Assembly (NCBI GenBank): GCA_026874595.1
Contig: CM049317.1
Span: 11,628,382-11,692,381, forward strand
Source: Sipunculus nudus
Taxonomy: Eukaryota; Annelida; Sipuncula; Golfingiida; Sipunculidae
Length of the DNA stretch: 64,000 nt
Direction: 5' to 3'
The notes under the pieces were generated by a model, which saw only the letters and a list, made by a program, of their open reading frames with translations, had not been told where the DNA came from and did not search any database. The translations under genes were made by a program, and so were the position numbers. The stretch's first letter is position 1, and each line of letters begins with the position of its first letter. Positions 11,801 through 25,900 of this stretch are shown here, in pieces.

Positions 11801-14800
11801 CTCATCTCCACAGGTCAGCTGTAGAATAAAGATGAGTGAATGACCTTGGACTAGAATAAAGAAATTCCCTGTCACCTGAGTGTAGAATCCTTTTAGTTAA
11901 AAACAATATTATGGTGGTCCAGATTATCAGCCAAATCTAAATTGAATCCCCTATAACTAAATTCAGTCAAAAAGTGATACTACCTTAAACCTTCACTAAA
12001 TTTCATCACACTGATTCATGCAAAATGATTATATATTGGACTTCAAAATGAAATGGTTGTGTTCTAGAGATGGCTGTTAAGCCAGCATTTACAGGTGGTT
12101 TAGTGGGATTATATGTGACCTCAAGGGGGTCAGATGGTCAGCTTATCTCAAACCATGCTGCTTCCACATGAACTTTAATAGGCCCATTTTCAATAAAGGC
12201 TTCCTATAATGCATGTATACAAAAATCCATTACACATAAGTCAGTGCTACATGCTGATATAGATGTGTGGTCTTTAGAGATATTTCTGTATGGAAGACAT
12301 TTCACCATAGACCAAAAATAACTGAAGGTTTACTTTTAAATGGTTGATGAACAACACTGCTTTATATACAGAAAGATATGAGCCAGTAATAAATTTGGAC
12401 TGGGTTGAGTACTGCTTATATTTTTCACTACTTGCAGTTGAGAACTTGCTCAATTTATTGCCAGCTTACAGTTTGCTATATAATCTACAAAATAATGAAA
12501 TTAGATGCATTTTACTGTTTCTTAAAGTAGAGCTCTACATCTGAAAACCAATATGCTGAGCATTAAACGTGTTTATCTTTTATTGTCTCTGTTACCCAGG
12601 ACCTGAGGAAGGAGCTGGATGGGGAGACGAGTGGTAACTTTGGTGAGACACTGTTAGCTTTATGTATGCCAGCAGGTGAATATGATGCCAGTGAAATCCG
12701 CAAAGCAGTCAAGGTACGTAACAAGGTCTCTGTTTATAAACTATGTGCTAGTAATGATAGATGTTTTTCTGCATAATTACTTTTACCCACATATTTTTTA
12801 ACCTACCTTGTTAAATTTAACTTCCATGCTGTGGCTTTATATATGCCTTCTTGACGGGAATATAGGTGGACAAGCCAACCCCTGTCAGAACACTATGGAA
12901 CTTCACCATATTCCCCTTAGAAAGACTGACAATGTGTACCACAGAGCTTGTCATCTAGTGACATTCATATTACTATACAAGGCTGGGGTGTGCTTGATAC
13001 CACAAAGCATTGGTCTTTGTTATCTACTTCAAGTAAAATCACCTGTTACAAATAGCAAAGCTGCTGTTGCAGCAATACTCTAATTACTTTTGTGATAATT
13101 TCTTTATCATAAAAAAAAATATATTACAAAATTATTATATTTTGTTGTATTGTTTTATGTCTATTAGATGATATTATCATATATTTTATCATATTTTAAT
13201 TCATTACATTATCATAATTTGATATAATATTTTATATTACTGTCAAATACCAATCATAAATTTTTTCAGGGGCTTGGTACAGATGACGATGCCTTAATAG
13301 AGATTTTATGTACAAGAACAAATGCACAGATCATGGCCATGAAGGAGGCCTACAAGAAATGTAAGACATTTACAAATATTTTCAAGACCAAAAACTACGG
13401 AAGCATTTGAAAATTAGATATGGTTCACCAGGGTTGGACATTCTTTTACTGTGAAATTGAAGGGAAAAATAATATGAGCAGTTTGCCTGCAGAGGGATCA
13501 TTTGTTTTTATAAATAATATTGCCATTAAGTGCAACATATGATATTTATTAAAAACATATTGACCACAAAGTATGAAGTATTTTATATGTTTTGTGATCA
13601 TGAAATGGTGATATATTCTAAGCCCTAAAAAGAGAGAGTATAATATCTTTATATATTGTATGGTATCGTATTTAATATAACTGGTAAAACATTTTACACA
13701 GTGAAGCATGGTTTCTACTTTTATGAAGTATATAATAACAAAACATTTTTTACATAGTGTTTGGTAAGGAGATGGAGAAGGATGTGCGTGGCGACACGTC
13801 GGGACATTTCAAACGTTTGTTGACATCACAAATCATGGCTAACAGAGAGGAGAGCCCAACATTTGATCAGACAGCAGCTAAACAGGATGCCAGGACCTTA
13901 TATGAGGCTGGAGAGGCCAAATGGGGCACAGACGAGTCAGCGTAAGTAAAGCCTGGACAGCACAAAGAGAGGGCATACCTCCCCCAATGTCAGACTTTGA
14001 TCAGTTCTTGATCACTTGATCACCTCCCTGAAACAATACCCATGCAGGTGCATTGATACATTGCAATAAAAGTTGAATATATGCTCAAATGTCCCTGTAT
14101 CAATAAATTGACATTTTTAGTTGATCTAGCTACAGGCCTGATAAGCTTATGTCATAGGGATGTTATGTTTTTCCATCCGTACATCTGTTGAATGTCCATC
14201 CTGTATCCATCAGCATTTCACAAAAAATGCTTTTTCTCCTGTATTTCTTGACCCATTTTATTTTTGTATAATTTATCTGATAGGACTGGATGTGGACTTT
14301 TAAACTTAAACACTGAATTTTGAAATTTATATACTTTGCAAATTTATGCAAGCTTTCAGGGAAAATTGTTTAATTTTATGTTGCATGTGTGCTGAGTGAG
14401 CACTATATAGTAGATGGATGTTCTGGTTTTATCATCTGTTAGAATGACAGAAAGATTATGATGATAATACATGTATTGCATTTGTGACTTACATCCTTTA
14501 AAATGATTCACTGACTTTTTTTTATAAACTTTTACATTCAAGTTAACATTTATAATGTCTAAACAAAATTTAGGCAAAAAGATGGATTAATTATTGGAAA
14601 ACTGAAATTTACCCTCTAAGCAATGTAACAGATTTTTGTGCAGAGATATTTTAGATCATAGATAAATAACCATTAATATCTTATGTGTTTTTTAAACCTT
14701 CACAGAGGCCGGGGGATAGAAATGTCAAAGGGAAAAACATCCTTGACTGAAACATCAATCAACTGTGTATTTACAATGGAGTTTAACTATAAGGGACGAT

Positions 14801-17800
14801 GGGGAGACATTTTTAACCCCTGAAAAAGAGAGTGCCTGTAATAAAGAAGGTTATGCTATCAGAGGATTGCTTGAAATGCCCTTTCTCTGCAGTTTTAAAT
14901 TCCTTGCTAATGTATTATGTATGACACTTTCTTTTTTAGATTTAACACCATTCTGTGTCAGCGCAGCTTCCCACATCTTCGAGCAGTGTTTGAGGAGTAC
15001 TCCAAACTTTCCAAGAAAGACATGGAGGAGGTCATCAAAAGCGAGTTCTCTGGTGACATCAAGAATGGCTTCCTGACTGTCGGTAAGTAGTTGCACTTGT
15101 CATATGTGTGTTACATGTGTATGTAAAAATATGTCTACAGCACTGCATTATTAATATTTAGTTTTTTATAAAAAAAAGTAATAATATGCATGTTACATAC
15201 AGGTACTTTATTACATCACAAACGCACTAAGTACATTGAATAAAACATATATTAAAGGAACATATATATCATAACAGTCAATAATGTGTGATTATTACAG
15301 CTGCACAAATACATTAAAAGTACATCCTAAGTACATCCAGAGCAATATCTGTATGTTTGAATATTATATAATGATTCAAACCTGATTTGAAATCTAAATC
15401 ACCTGTCTTTGCTGAAGCAAATAATTCCTAGTTGAATAAAAATACTCTATGAAATATCCAAATGTATGATTTATACTATAAATGTATGTAAAATTCAAAT
15501 TTGAAATAAATAAATGTCATAAACTTTCAGTGCGCTGCATCAAGGACAAGCCAGGATATTTTGCTAAGAAGATGCAGAAAGCGATGAAGGGCCTGGGCAC
15601 GGATGATTCTGCGCTGATCCGTGTGGTGGTGTCTCGCTGTGAATGTGACATGGTGCAGATCAAAGACTCCTTCCAGCAGCAGTTTAATGGTTCTCTGGCT
15701 CAGTGGATCATTGTGAGTATTATTCAGGGAGCAAACACAAACAATGGCAGTTCTTTTAGGTTGACTTGTCCTGATGCACATATTGTTGTCCCCTGCTTTG
15801 ACGGAACGGGGGACATTGATTTGGGTTTGTCTGTTTGTCTGTCTGTCTGCCCCTCTGTCTGTCAGGTTTTCCTTTCTGTGCAATAACTTTCCTAAATATT
15901 ATCTGATTTAATTCAAATTTGATTGCTCTCATGCATACCTTGGTTGGGATTTGTTTTGGAGTGTCTGCTTGAAAATTTATGAACACAAGCTCGAAAACAA
16001 ACAAAAATTTTTCCTTTTGTTCCCAGTTCGCAACAAAAATTCTGTCCTTCCGTCATTCCGTCCTTCCATCAGTGACACTTTCTTTTGCTCGTAATAACTC
16101 AACAACAACATACTTCAGCTTTTCCAAATTTCACAGGAATTATTAGTATATATGAGGGCTCCTGATCTATTGAATTACAGACCTGTCAGAATTCTAGTAT
16201 GGCCGCCACACAATCACTGATTATCTTTCACGCATGATAACTCAACAACAATGTACTTCCCTTTCTTAAATTCACAGGGATGATTGGTACATATCAGGAC
16301 ACCAGACCTATTGAATAACAGACCTGTCTGAATTCCAATATGGCCACCATGCCTGAATGCTAATTTTCTTTCTTGTGTGATAACTCAACTACAACATACT
16401 ACAGCTTCCCCAAATTCATTGGGATGATTGGTACATACGAGGGCTCCAGACCTACTGAATTACAGACCTATAGTGATCACCATGTCCATCTAACCGTCTG
16501 TCAGTGATGCTTACTTTCACACGTGGTATCACAAAGAGAATAAGATGGATCTTTCTCAATTCAAAGGGTTGATTGGTGTCTAAGATGGCTCTGTCCCTAT
16601 TGAATTTCAGACCTGCAAAATATTTGATATGGCTGCCAGAGCACAATTGGTGATTTTTTTTCTTGCAAAATATATGTCTTATTTGACAGGTCAGTTAAAG
16701 ACAAGATTCACTATACACTAATGCACTCTGCCGGGCCCCCTGAGGACCATTGTCTGATTACATCTAGTTTGAATAATACCTGCAATGACCTGTTTCTGTA
16801 CTGTGTTACACATAAGCATCTGCTTGAATTTTTACATTTTTAGTCTTTGCTTAAGTCAGTTGATTATGTATTTTATATGCAAGAAAATGTAGTCCTCACA
16901 TTTGCTAGGAGTTCTTAATAATAAAACAAATTTGTGTTCTTATTTGATTTGGAATTTGTATATTTTTCATGTGAAAGAAAAGACAAAATAATGTACATCA
17001 AAATCTCTATGTTATTTCCAGCTTCATGTTGAAATTTATAGATGTTATGATATAAGATTAATTGCAACTGTTTGATTATTTGTCTTGCAATGTAATTACA
17101 CTATACTATAACCTATATATAGTTAACTCATAACTGTATGACATATACTGATGTTGATTGTTAGATTATCCTTTGAAAATCCCCTTCCCAAAATACACTC
17201 TTTAAGTGGTTGATTCCCAGTTGGCCTAACAACTACATCTATGCTTCTTGCAGTTTTTTGTATATGATGAATTGTATCCGCCAAAACGAAGTTTTCCGGA
17301 TAACTCCTCTGAGACTACTGGGCGGATTTTTCCAAAACTTACACCATTATCGGGTCACATGTGAACTGGTGCCTTACCAATTGGCCTTGACCTCTGACCT
17401 TTCCTCTCTGCCCAGCGTCCATTTGTGCGTCTGTTTCCACACATAAACCAACATATCTCAGGAACCATTTGACCGATCAGGAAAAAAATTTGACACAAAT
17501 GTAGCCCTTGGATAGCTTTATAACATACTCAAAAAATGGTGGCGCCACCTGCAGCCATTTTTGCACAATGTCCATCTGTTCATCTGCCTTGGGTTAAAAT
17601 CACTCATATCTCTGCAGTGGTTTGACTAATTCACCTGAAATTTTCCATGCGTATACATGGTAGTTAGCTTTCTTGATTTTATGACAGGTTGCGCCACCTA
17701 TATTCACGTTCAGGCTGCAGTCATCCAAGCTTATATCTCGGGAACCGTTTGACCAATCAGGAAAAAAATTCGACACAAATGTAGCCCTTGGATAGCCTTA

Positions 17801-20800
17801 TAACATACACAAAAATGGTGGCGCAACCTGCAGCCATTTTCGCACAGCGTCCATCTGTTTGTCTGCCTTGGGTTAAAATCACTCGTATCTCTGTATTGGT
17901 TTGACCAAATTACTTGAAATTCGGCATGCGTATACATCCCGCATAGCTTTCTTGATTTTATGACAGGTGGCGCCAGCTTCCTTCATGTTCACACTGCAGA
18001 CATTAATGCTTATATCTCCGGACTCGTTTGACCAATCAGATTAAAAATTTGACACAAATGTAGCCCTTGGATAGCTTTATAACATACACAAAAATGTTGG
18101 GTCCTCCTGCAGCCATTTTTGCAGAGTGTCCATCTGTTTGTCTGCTGTGGGATAAAATCACTCATATCTCTACAGCGGTTTGACGTTTCAACCTGAAATT
18201 TTGCATGTGTATACATCTTGGATAGTTTCTTGTTCAAATAACAGGTGGCCCACCTATAATCATGTTTACATGGTAGACATTCAATCTAATATGTAACACA
18301 TGTAACTCTATTTCCCCTTGCCTATCAATCCATGCCTTACTTAACCCCTCCTACTCCTACTCCTACACGTAGTCGCTTGTCGACTACCTGTATTCTAGTT
18401 TTCTTTAAAATTTATCTGCAGGTGTCATATTGGGAGCTATATTTTTATAATAAAAATGTTTGAATCACAAGGATGATACCTCTGGTGACTACAAGGAGAT
18501 CCTGCTGGCTCTGATCGGAGATCGTGCTGCTCCAGTGCCGACAGCAGAGGAAATAGCAGAAGCAGAGGCTGAACCCGAGCTGGAGGAAGTGGAAGAGGAA
18601 GAAATAGTGGTACGAACCAGTCTATTGATTAAACCAATTTTTAGCTTGAACCAGTCTAAAACTGGGCACCTTTAAGCCGTATAAAAATTTTCTATTAAAC
18701 ATCTATAGAATGAGAAGTCTTGGTCCCTTTGAGGCAGAGTTTCAACATCCTGAAAAAGTCATGAATGTTTTATTGTTCAAAGTCAGTACTTTAAAAGACG
18801 TGAATTTTTTGATAATTTAAAAAAGTCATTAAAGTGGCATAAAATATTAATGTTAACAGTCTAAAAAATGTTTTCCTTCCATGTTCCTTTATGTTGGTAA
18901 ATAAGAAATGATTTTAAGGTGAACTGTAACAATTTTTTTATAACCTCGCTGCATTCAGCACTGCAAAGTTACCCTGGTAAGCAAAATGATGGTTTATTTC
19001 AGTGAGGGTAACAATCATAAAACTAAAAAATCATGCAGGCCTTGTGCAAAAGTTAAAAACTGGGTGGCTGAGGCCACCCTCCTTAATAAACATATTTTCT
19101 TATTTTTAAGCTTTTTATCTAAAATATCTTTAACTGGATGTTTCATAATTGTAAATAAAGTCATAACAATCATAAAACTAAAAAATTATTAGGGCCTTGT
19201 GCAAAAGTTAGAAACTGGGTGGCTGAGGCCACCATCCTTAATAAATATATTTTCTAATTTTTATGCTTTTTATCTAAAATATCTTTAACTGGATGTTTCA
19301 TAATTGTAAATTAAGTCATCCTTTATGATATGTGTGATTCACCAGGAATCTGAAAATATTGTTGAATTTCACCCTTAAGTAAACGTATGGCAAACAGTTC
19401 ATTCCTGAAAAAAATACCAAAAGTTATCAGGAGAAAAGAAATGAGTTTATTATTTAAGTTATAAAAATGGAAAAGTGTAGAGCTCCTTTTCAGTCACTTT
19501 GTATGTCTAAAGGTTTAAAATAAAACATTACAAAAACTATATTACTGTAAAATAAAAGTGTTTGTTTATTTTTAGCTCAGCTGACTATAAGTCATCTGAG
19601 CTATAGTCGTGGTCCTTTGTCCCTCATCCATCCGTCCGGCCGTCCGGCCGTCCGTTAACAGGGCACTTTTAAAACCGTTGGACCTACGATTCCAAAATTC
19701 TACATACCATTAGATGTCCCCAAAATCTCCACCATACTGAAAATTGGGTCATTAAAACTTCGTTCCTTCGAGATATTAAGGAAAAACCTCCTTTTCCATA
19801 AAAAAGCCATTGTTTCACTTCAAGGCTGCCTAATATCAAAACCACTGATCTGTTTTTGATCATATTTAATATTCATATTCTTCCATACATTTTCTGTGCA
19901 CATACCAAAAATTAGGTCAGTATTGGGTATTATTTTGAAGTTATAGGCCCAAATATAATGCAATTTTTAAAAAATCAGGAAATATATTTGCTCACTTAAC
20001 ATGAGAATTGCTGAAGCTGGAGACTTTTTTTCATGAATATAACTTTATTTAATCAAGATTCAATTGTTTACCCAAAATTAGATCTGAATTTTGCAAATTT
20101 TTCAAGTTATTAGCATAAATAAAAAATCAATACCTTAAATTTTGTCCAAATTTGGCAGTGGCACGTTTTTTCCCCATAAGCACTGTTGATTTAATTTTCA
20201 CAGCATATATACATAAGGATTTAATCTTTTAAAATCTGAAATTTCAAAGGAATTGTTTGAAAAGAGTAGCTTTTATTCACGTTTTCATACACCATGTCAA
20301 GTGTTGTTTACATCTGGCCCACCTAGTAGTACAGCCTTCACTTGCATTATGTAACCCACCCCAGGAAGCTTGCCTTCGCCCAGCTTGGCCACTACTAGCA
20401 GGCTTCCCCTCTGCCCTGCACTCATCCCCCCCCCCAGCTGGTGCATAAACTAGATGAATGTTATAATTTTCTGTATCTTATTTTATTCTTGGACATGCTA
20501 CATTTTAGATTTTGTATTGTACCACCAGGGTTACAATGATTAAAGTGCACATTTAATTGTGTCCACAAAGTGATGTATTACTATGAAAGTGTGGATGTTC
20601 ATCAGATAAGTAATGCTTTACTTCAGAAGAGTAAAACTTCACCAGGTGTGAAATTGACTATTAATTCCAGTAATTAATTATAGCTGAGATTGTAATTAGC
20701 ATAGTAAGATTGTTTGTCCCTCATTCAACCAACAGTGTGTGTACTTTATTTGAAAAGATGTTTTTATTTTATCAAATGTACTGAATCTTTTATTTTATTT

Positions 20801-22951
20801 CGGTGAATAAAATTAAGCATGTACTGAAAACTCCAATGTGCAAAACTTTTTAATAGGGATTCAAGGAATAATTTAGTAGATGCCATGTTGTGGCATTATT
20901 TTCTTTTACATTCAGTTTAAACATTTTATTTAAAAATAATAAAATATATGTGTATGCTTAATATGACCCAATATGAACTACAATCTGGATATATAATGAT
21001 TGCAACTTAGAATTCTAATATTTTAATTTATATTTTCAGTTTTTATATTACAAATTTATAACACTTGTAAATAAAAAATAAATGAATCAGATAAAAACTA
21101 TTAATGAAAAAAAGTGGATATGCTAAAAAAATAGGCTGATATATAAACTGAAATGCATTATTCCTTTGAAAGTGAAATAAAGGTATTAGTCCATTCTGTC
21201 CACTTGCCTGTCCATCTGTAAATTTTTCATATGCATCACAGAATCTCAAAACTTTGACAGTCAGAGTATTACTTTGCAATCATATATTGAGAACTTTACT
21301 ATAACCAAGTTGAAGGGCCCTTTCTTATTAGCTTCTCATATGCTTATATAAAAGAAAAACATTACAATAGAATATTTTTCATATTTACATTTGCAAAAAT
21401 TTAAAACTTAAGCTGGTTGTCGTGACCCATGGGTCCTTTGTTTATATTCTTGATTCTCAACATCATTGTTTGGCTAAAACTGAATAAATACCAGACATGG
21501 TACGTATACTTGGCAAATGTATATGAAAATGAATATGAATATGTACTCCATTATAAAATTTCTTGCATAAGAATGGGAATTCAGGTAAAAAAGAAAGTAT
21601 TTGAATACCAGTGCAAATACTTTCAAAATGTATTCATGAATGCATTCATGAATATATTCTTTAATATTATTTTAATAATTATTTCAGTTATATTTTATTA
21701 AAAAAATCATGATTCTCTTATTTTTAATTAAAATTATATTTGGCACAATATTTGTTATTAAATTTTTATAAATAGTTAAACTCTTATCTTATATGAGCTG
21801 CTTATCAGTTATATGGCCAAATCAAAATCTGTATGACAATAGCACTTCATTTGTTAATAAAATAAATGAAATCTATCTCTTCCCCATCTCCAAAGAAACT
21901 ATCAAAATCATACATAAGTTAAACACCAACAACTCATAATACAGCTTATATTTATTTCCACACAAAACCAGCATGTGTCTCATTTCAAAATCATATTTTT
22001 TATCATATATAACAGTTGAGCGCCGTGACCCATGGGTCCCTTGTTTATTATGAGGAAAATGCAAATTAGGATCTATGTAATCTGCTTTATTTCAGTTATA
22101 TCAGGAAAATGTTTGGTTGTCTTGGTGGAACTATTAGTGCATGTTAGCATAGATGTCCACAGAAACTTTTATTCAGAGATCCTAAATATTTTAAATTTGA
22201 TTGGTGATTGTGTCCATCTTGCAGGAGGAAGGAACAGTTAAACCAGCTGATCCCTTTGACCCCCAAAAGGATTCTGAAGTACTACGCAAAGCAATGAAAG
22301 GTCTAGGTAAGTATTTATGATAAGTTCTATAATTTTATATATGCTACAGATTTAAGTGTAAGGTCTTCTACTCTGATACACAATTTTATGAATGGTAAAT
22401 TCTGTTAAAATTGTATATAGTATCAGCCCCCATTGTAGAGTTAATACTACTGATCTGAGTCTTTCAGAATATCAGAATGGATTAACTGAAATGTTGTCAT
22501 TTAGTTATTTAGAATAAATAAGAATTGGATGCAAGGTGCCATTTACATTTTATTATAGTTATAGACATGGTATAAATTATGGGTTATAACCTATTTATTG
22601 ATTTTATAGGCACTGATGAAAATGCAATAATTAATGTGATGGCAAGAAGGTCAGCTGAACAGAGACAGGAGATTATAAAGACCTTCAAGACCATGTATGG
22701 CAAGGTAGGATATTCATGCGGAGGATCACCCATTTGTAATCTCTGTCAGGGTCCTTAATCAGTACGGATACATTAGTTGACTAAAGACAAGATATGAATG
22801 AATGAATAATTTTTTTCAAGTTTGTAGGCCTCCAACCCATATAAGCAGTAGAATAAAATATAGTGTAATAAATTCACAAGTCTGTGGTGCTCATGGACCT
22901 GGTGTTTGCACTTAGGTCAGAAATTAATGAATAAGGAAATACAGTCAAATG

Positions 22952-22987
<36 letters not shown>

Positions 22988-25900
22988 TATACATTCAGTT
23001 TATCAAAGGTACATACAGAAGCATAACCAAGGTTCAAAACCAGCTGATTTTGCTTGGTATAATAATGAGTAAACTTTTCAGCACCCTATAAATGACTTGT
23101 AGTCAAGATGACCCCCTTATATTTACCCTGTGCATAGCAAGGATTATTGTTTTGACTCTATTCTGTGTGTGTGAGCATATTTATGTCTGGGCGATATCTG
23201 GAGACAGTATAACAGATGTTATTGAAATTTATCATATTGGCTGTTATTGTGAAAATGTTTACAAAATTCAGTTTTGGTGTAAATCAAAGCGAAAATACCC
23301 TAAGAATGAGTTTTTTATGGGTTTTTATAGCACATTTTACAACTTGCACATTTTGCATTTGACCATACGGCCATCATGTTACATCACAGGCGACAATGAT
23401 GTCACTCCACATGCCGTTTCCCTGAAAAGTGTCCATAAACCAACATACTTCGGGGGGAGGGGGGGGGGGGCATTGTTGTTGTTTGTTATGTCTGTAGTCA
23501 AGTACAGCAATATCATGATGTCCAGAGCCTTTTTCAAAATATTCATTTAAAAAGTTCATATATATAAGACAGGTTTAATTACAATCCATATCTCTATCGT
23601 CTGCACAGGGACACGTTTTTTATTGTTTTTGGGATTATTATGTTCTGGTGGCAAACTGTTGATGACTAGAGTGTAGAGAATGTGGCTGCAGGATGTATGA
23701 ATGAAATTTTGTTTACAGAAGCAGGGCAAGGTGTTCCTTTTACAGGTTTTCAAACCAACAGTGCAACCATTGTAGTATCTTATATATGTCTGCTTAAAGA
23801 TATGCCAAGAGAAATTTATGATACAAATACTTCTGAATTGGTGTCTCTTGTTTGATCATCAGGACTTAATTAAAGAGTTGAAGAGTGAGTTGAGTGGGAA
23901 CTTGAAGCAGACGGTGGTGGCCTTATGTCGTACAAGTGCCGAGTATGATGCCCACGAACTACGGAAAGCAATGAAGGTGAGGAGAGGCCTTGAATTCCTA
24001 TTGTTTACTGTGTAATTTGTAAACATTAATTTTATATATCTATATCTGTGTAAGCATAAACACAAAAAAATGCATGAAGCCTTAAAAAGGCTGTAAGTCA
24101 CGAATCAATTCACATATTTGAAAACCTGATATTTTCACACATTCCTATTGTATTCATTAGAATAATTATTGTCCATTTTTAAATAAGGTTCTGAAAGCCA
24201 AACTTCAAGGTCAATTTGAACTGGCCAGTATTATAATAATTTAACATAATTGTTAAGTTAAATGCCTCAGCCTGGCATGGTTAAGCAAATATTTGGATAT
24301 ATAGTCTGTAAATGTCTGTAATTTATCCAGTGGCATATAAATATTTATTATTACTAATCGTTTATATTGATCAGACAGTGGCCACTTTTATTTCAATGTG
24401 AACACATTTTAGGGACTGGGCACAGATGAAGACTGTCTGATAGAGATCCTCTGCACAAGAAACAAAGACCAGCTGGCTGAGATAGTCCAAACCTATCAAA
24501 CAGGTAAGTGTATCAGAGCAATATAGATCTATGAAACTATTTTGAAGTAAAATCATGGAGACAATACAGACCATGCAATACAACCATGACAGGTCTGTAA
24601 ATGAGAGAAGTATTCTAGACCTATATATTAGATCTGTAGAGTCACCTGGACTGTGTTATCCAAGTGCATCTAAACTTGTGTAAAATAAACAGAAATCTTG
24701 GGTATGTTGTAGTGTATTACCTATCCAAACCCACCATAGTAAAACATGTCTGTGTTAATTCTATGGAGCATTTAGCCATGTCATTTTTGGTTACCATGCA
24801 TTTTGTTTCATGCCAGTTTAATCAACAATAAATACAGCTTCAGTCTGGCAAAGTGACAGAGACAATGGTTACTTTTAATGGAATGATTTTTTGCTAACTC
24901 CAAAAAGGGGTAAAAGTTAACCAAATCATTAATGCAATGGTCTTTTTAGGTAAAGGTCCCTATGAGGAACTATACCATGGGATATTAGGAAGTATGGTGA
25001 AACCTGAACAGAACCACAGAGATTTACTTTTAAATACAGGGAATGCTTTATTCCTGGCCCTGCAAGTAGAAAATCTGGAATCCGGAAAAAAGTGCATATT
25101 TAATTGCATCAGGGCTTTCAATAAGCAAAGTTTAAAGAGAGTCTGGGACTTTCAGATAAATATCTTGAGTAGTCTGATAGGACTTTGGAAGGTCCATAGC
25201 TTATTTGGAAAAGTAAATTTAATCAATAATATTTCATCATATACATTTACTACATATGGTCATAATGTTCAACCGTTGTATTAGGTAGGCCTGCTTGAGG
25301 TAATTGGCACTGATCAGTAACTGTGATGGGAGCCCACTTTAATCTATAAATTTTTCTTCCAGAAACTGTGTGTCCACTTAGATACTTTGGGACCAGCCAC
25401 CATACATCCTTAACTGATCTGGAGCCTCTCTGACACATACTCCCACATTTGTGAAGGCCCTGTTACATGTAATTTTATATTATGGTTCTTTCATTTTGAA
25501 TCCAGAGATTGTGCATTAAAATATGTAGCCTGGTTGGTTATTCAGTCGAAAATTATTGATTGAGTGACTTAAAACACTTTCAGTGCACAACCGTAAGCTT
25601 GAGGATGACATAACCTCAGAGACATCAGGTCACCTAAAGCGCCTCCTAGTGTCCATGATTCAAGCCAACCGGCCAGAAGGGAACACAATAGATCGCCGCA
25701 AAGCCAGAAAAGATGCCCAGGACCTGCTTCAGGCAGGAGAGAAACAGTGGGGGACAGACGAGTCTCGATTTAATGTGGTGCTATGTTCTAGGTAGTGTAT
25801 CCATTCACTATCAGTTGTTCCTGTACTGTTAGATTAGGAAAAGTAGTTTAATTTTATAAATATAGTACATTTGTTTTTTGCACTTGTTCATTCTTCTTTA

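Noticed and set aside
15482-15886. Open frame continuing past the annexin exon donor
   Set aside because: The real exon ends at 15712; beyond it the frame reads simple CTGTCTGTCTGC repeat DNA.
17731-18237. Two similar minus-strand peptides as a gene pair
   Set aside because: They are the same frame read from two units of a 279-bp tandem repeat inside an annexin intron.
24937-25284. 115-residue open frame in an annexin intron
   Set aside because: It lies between two exons that join in phase, has no splice sites of its own and no recognisable protein features.
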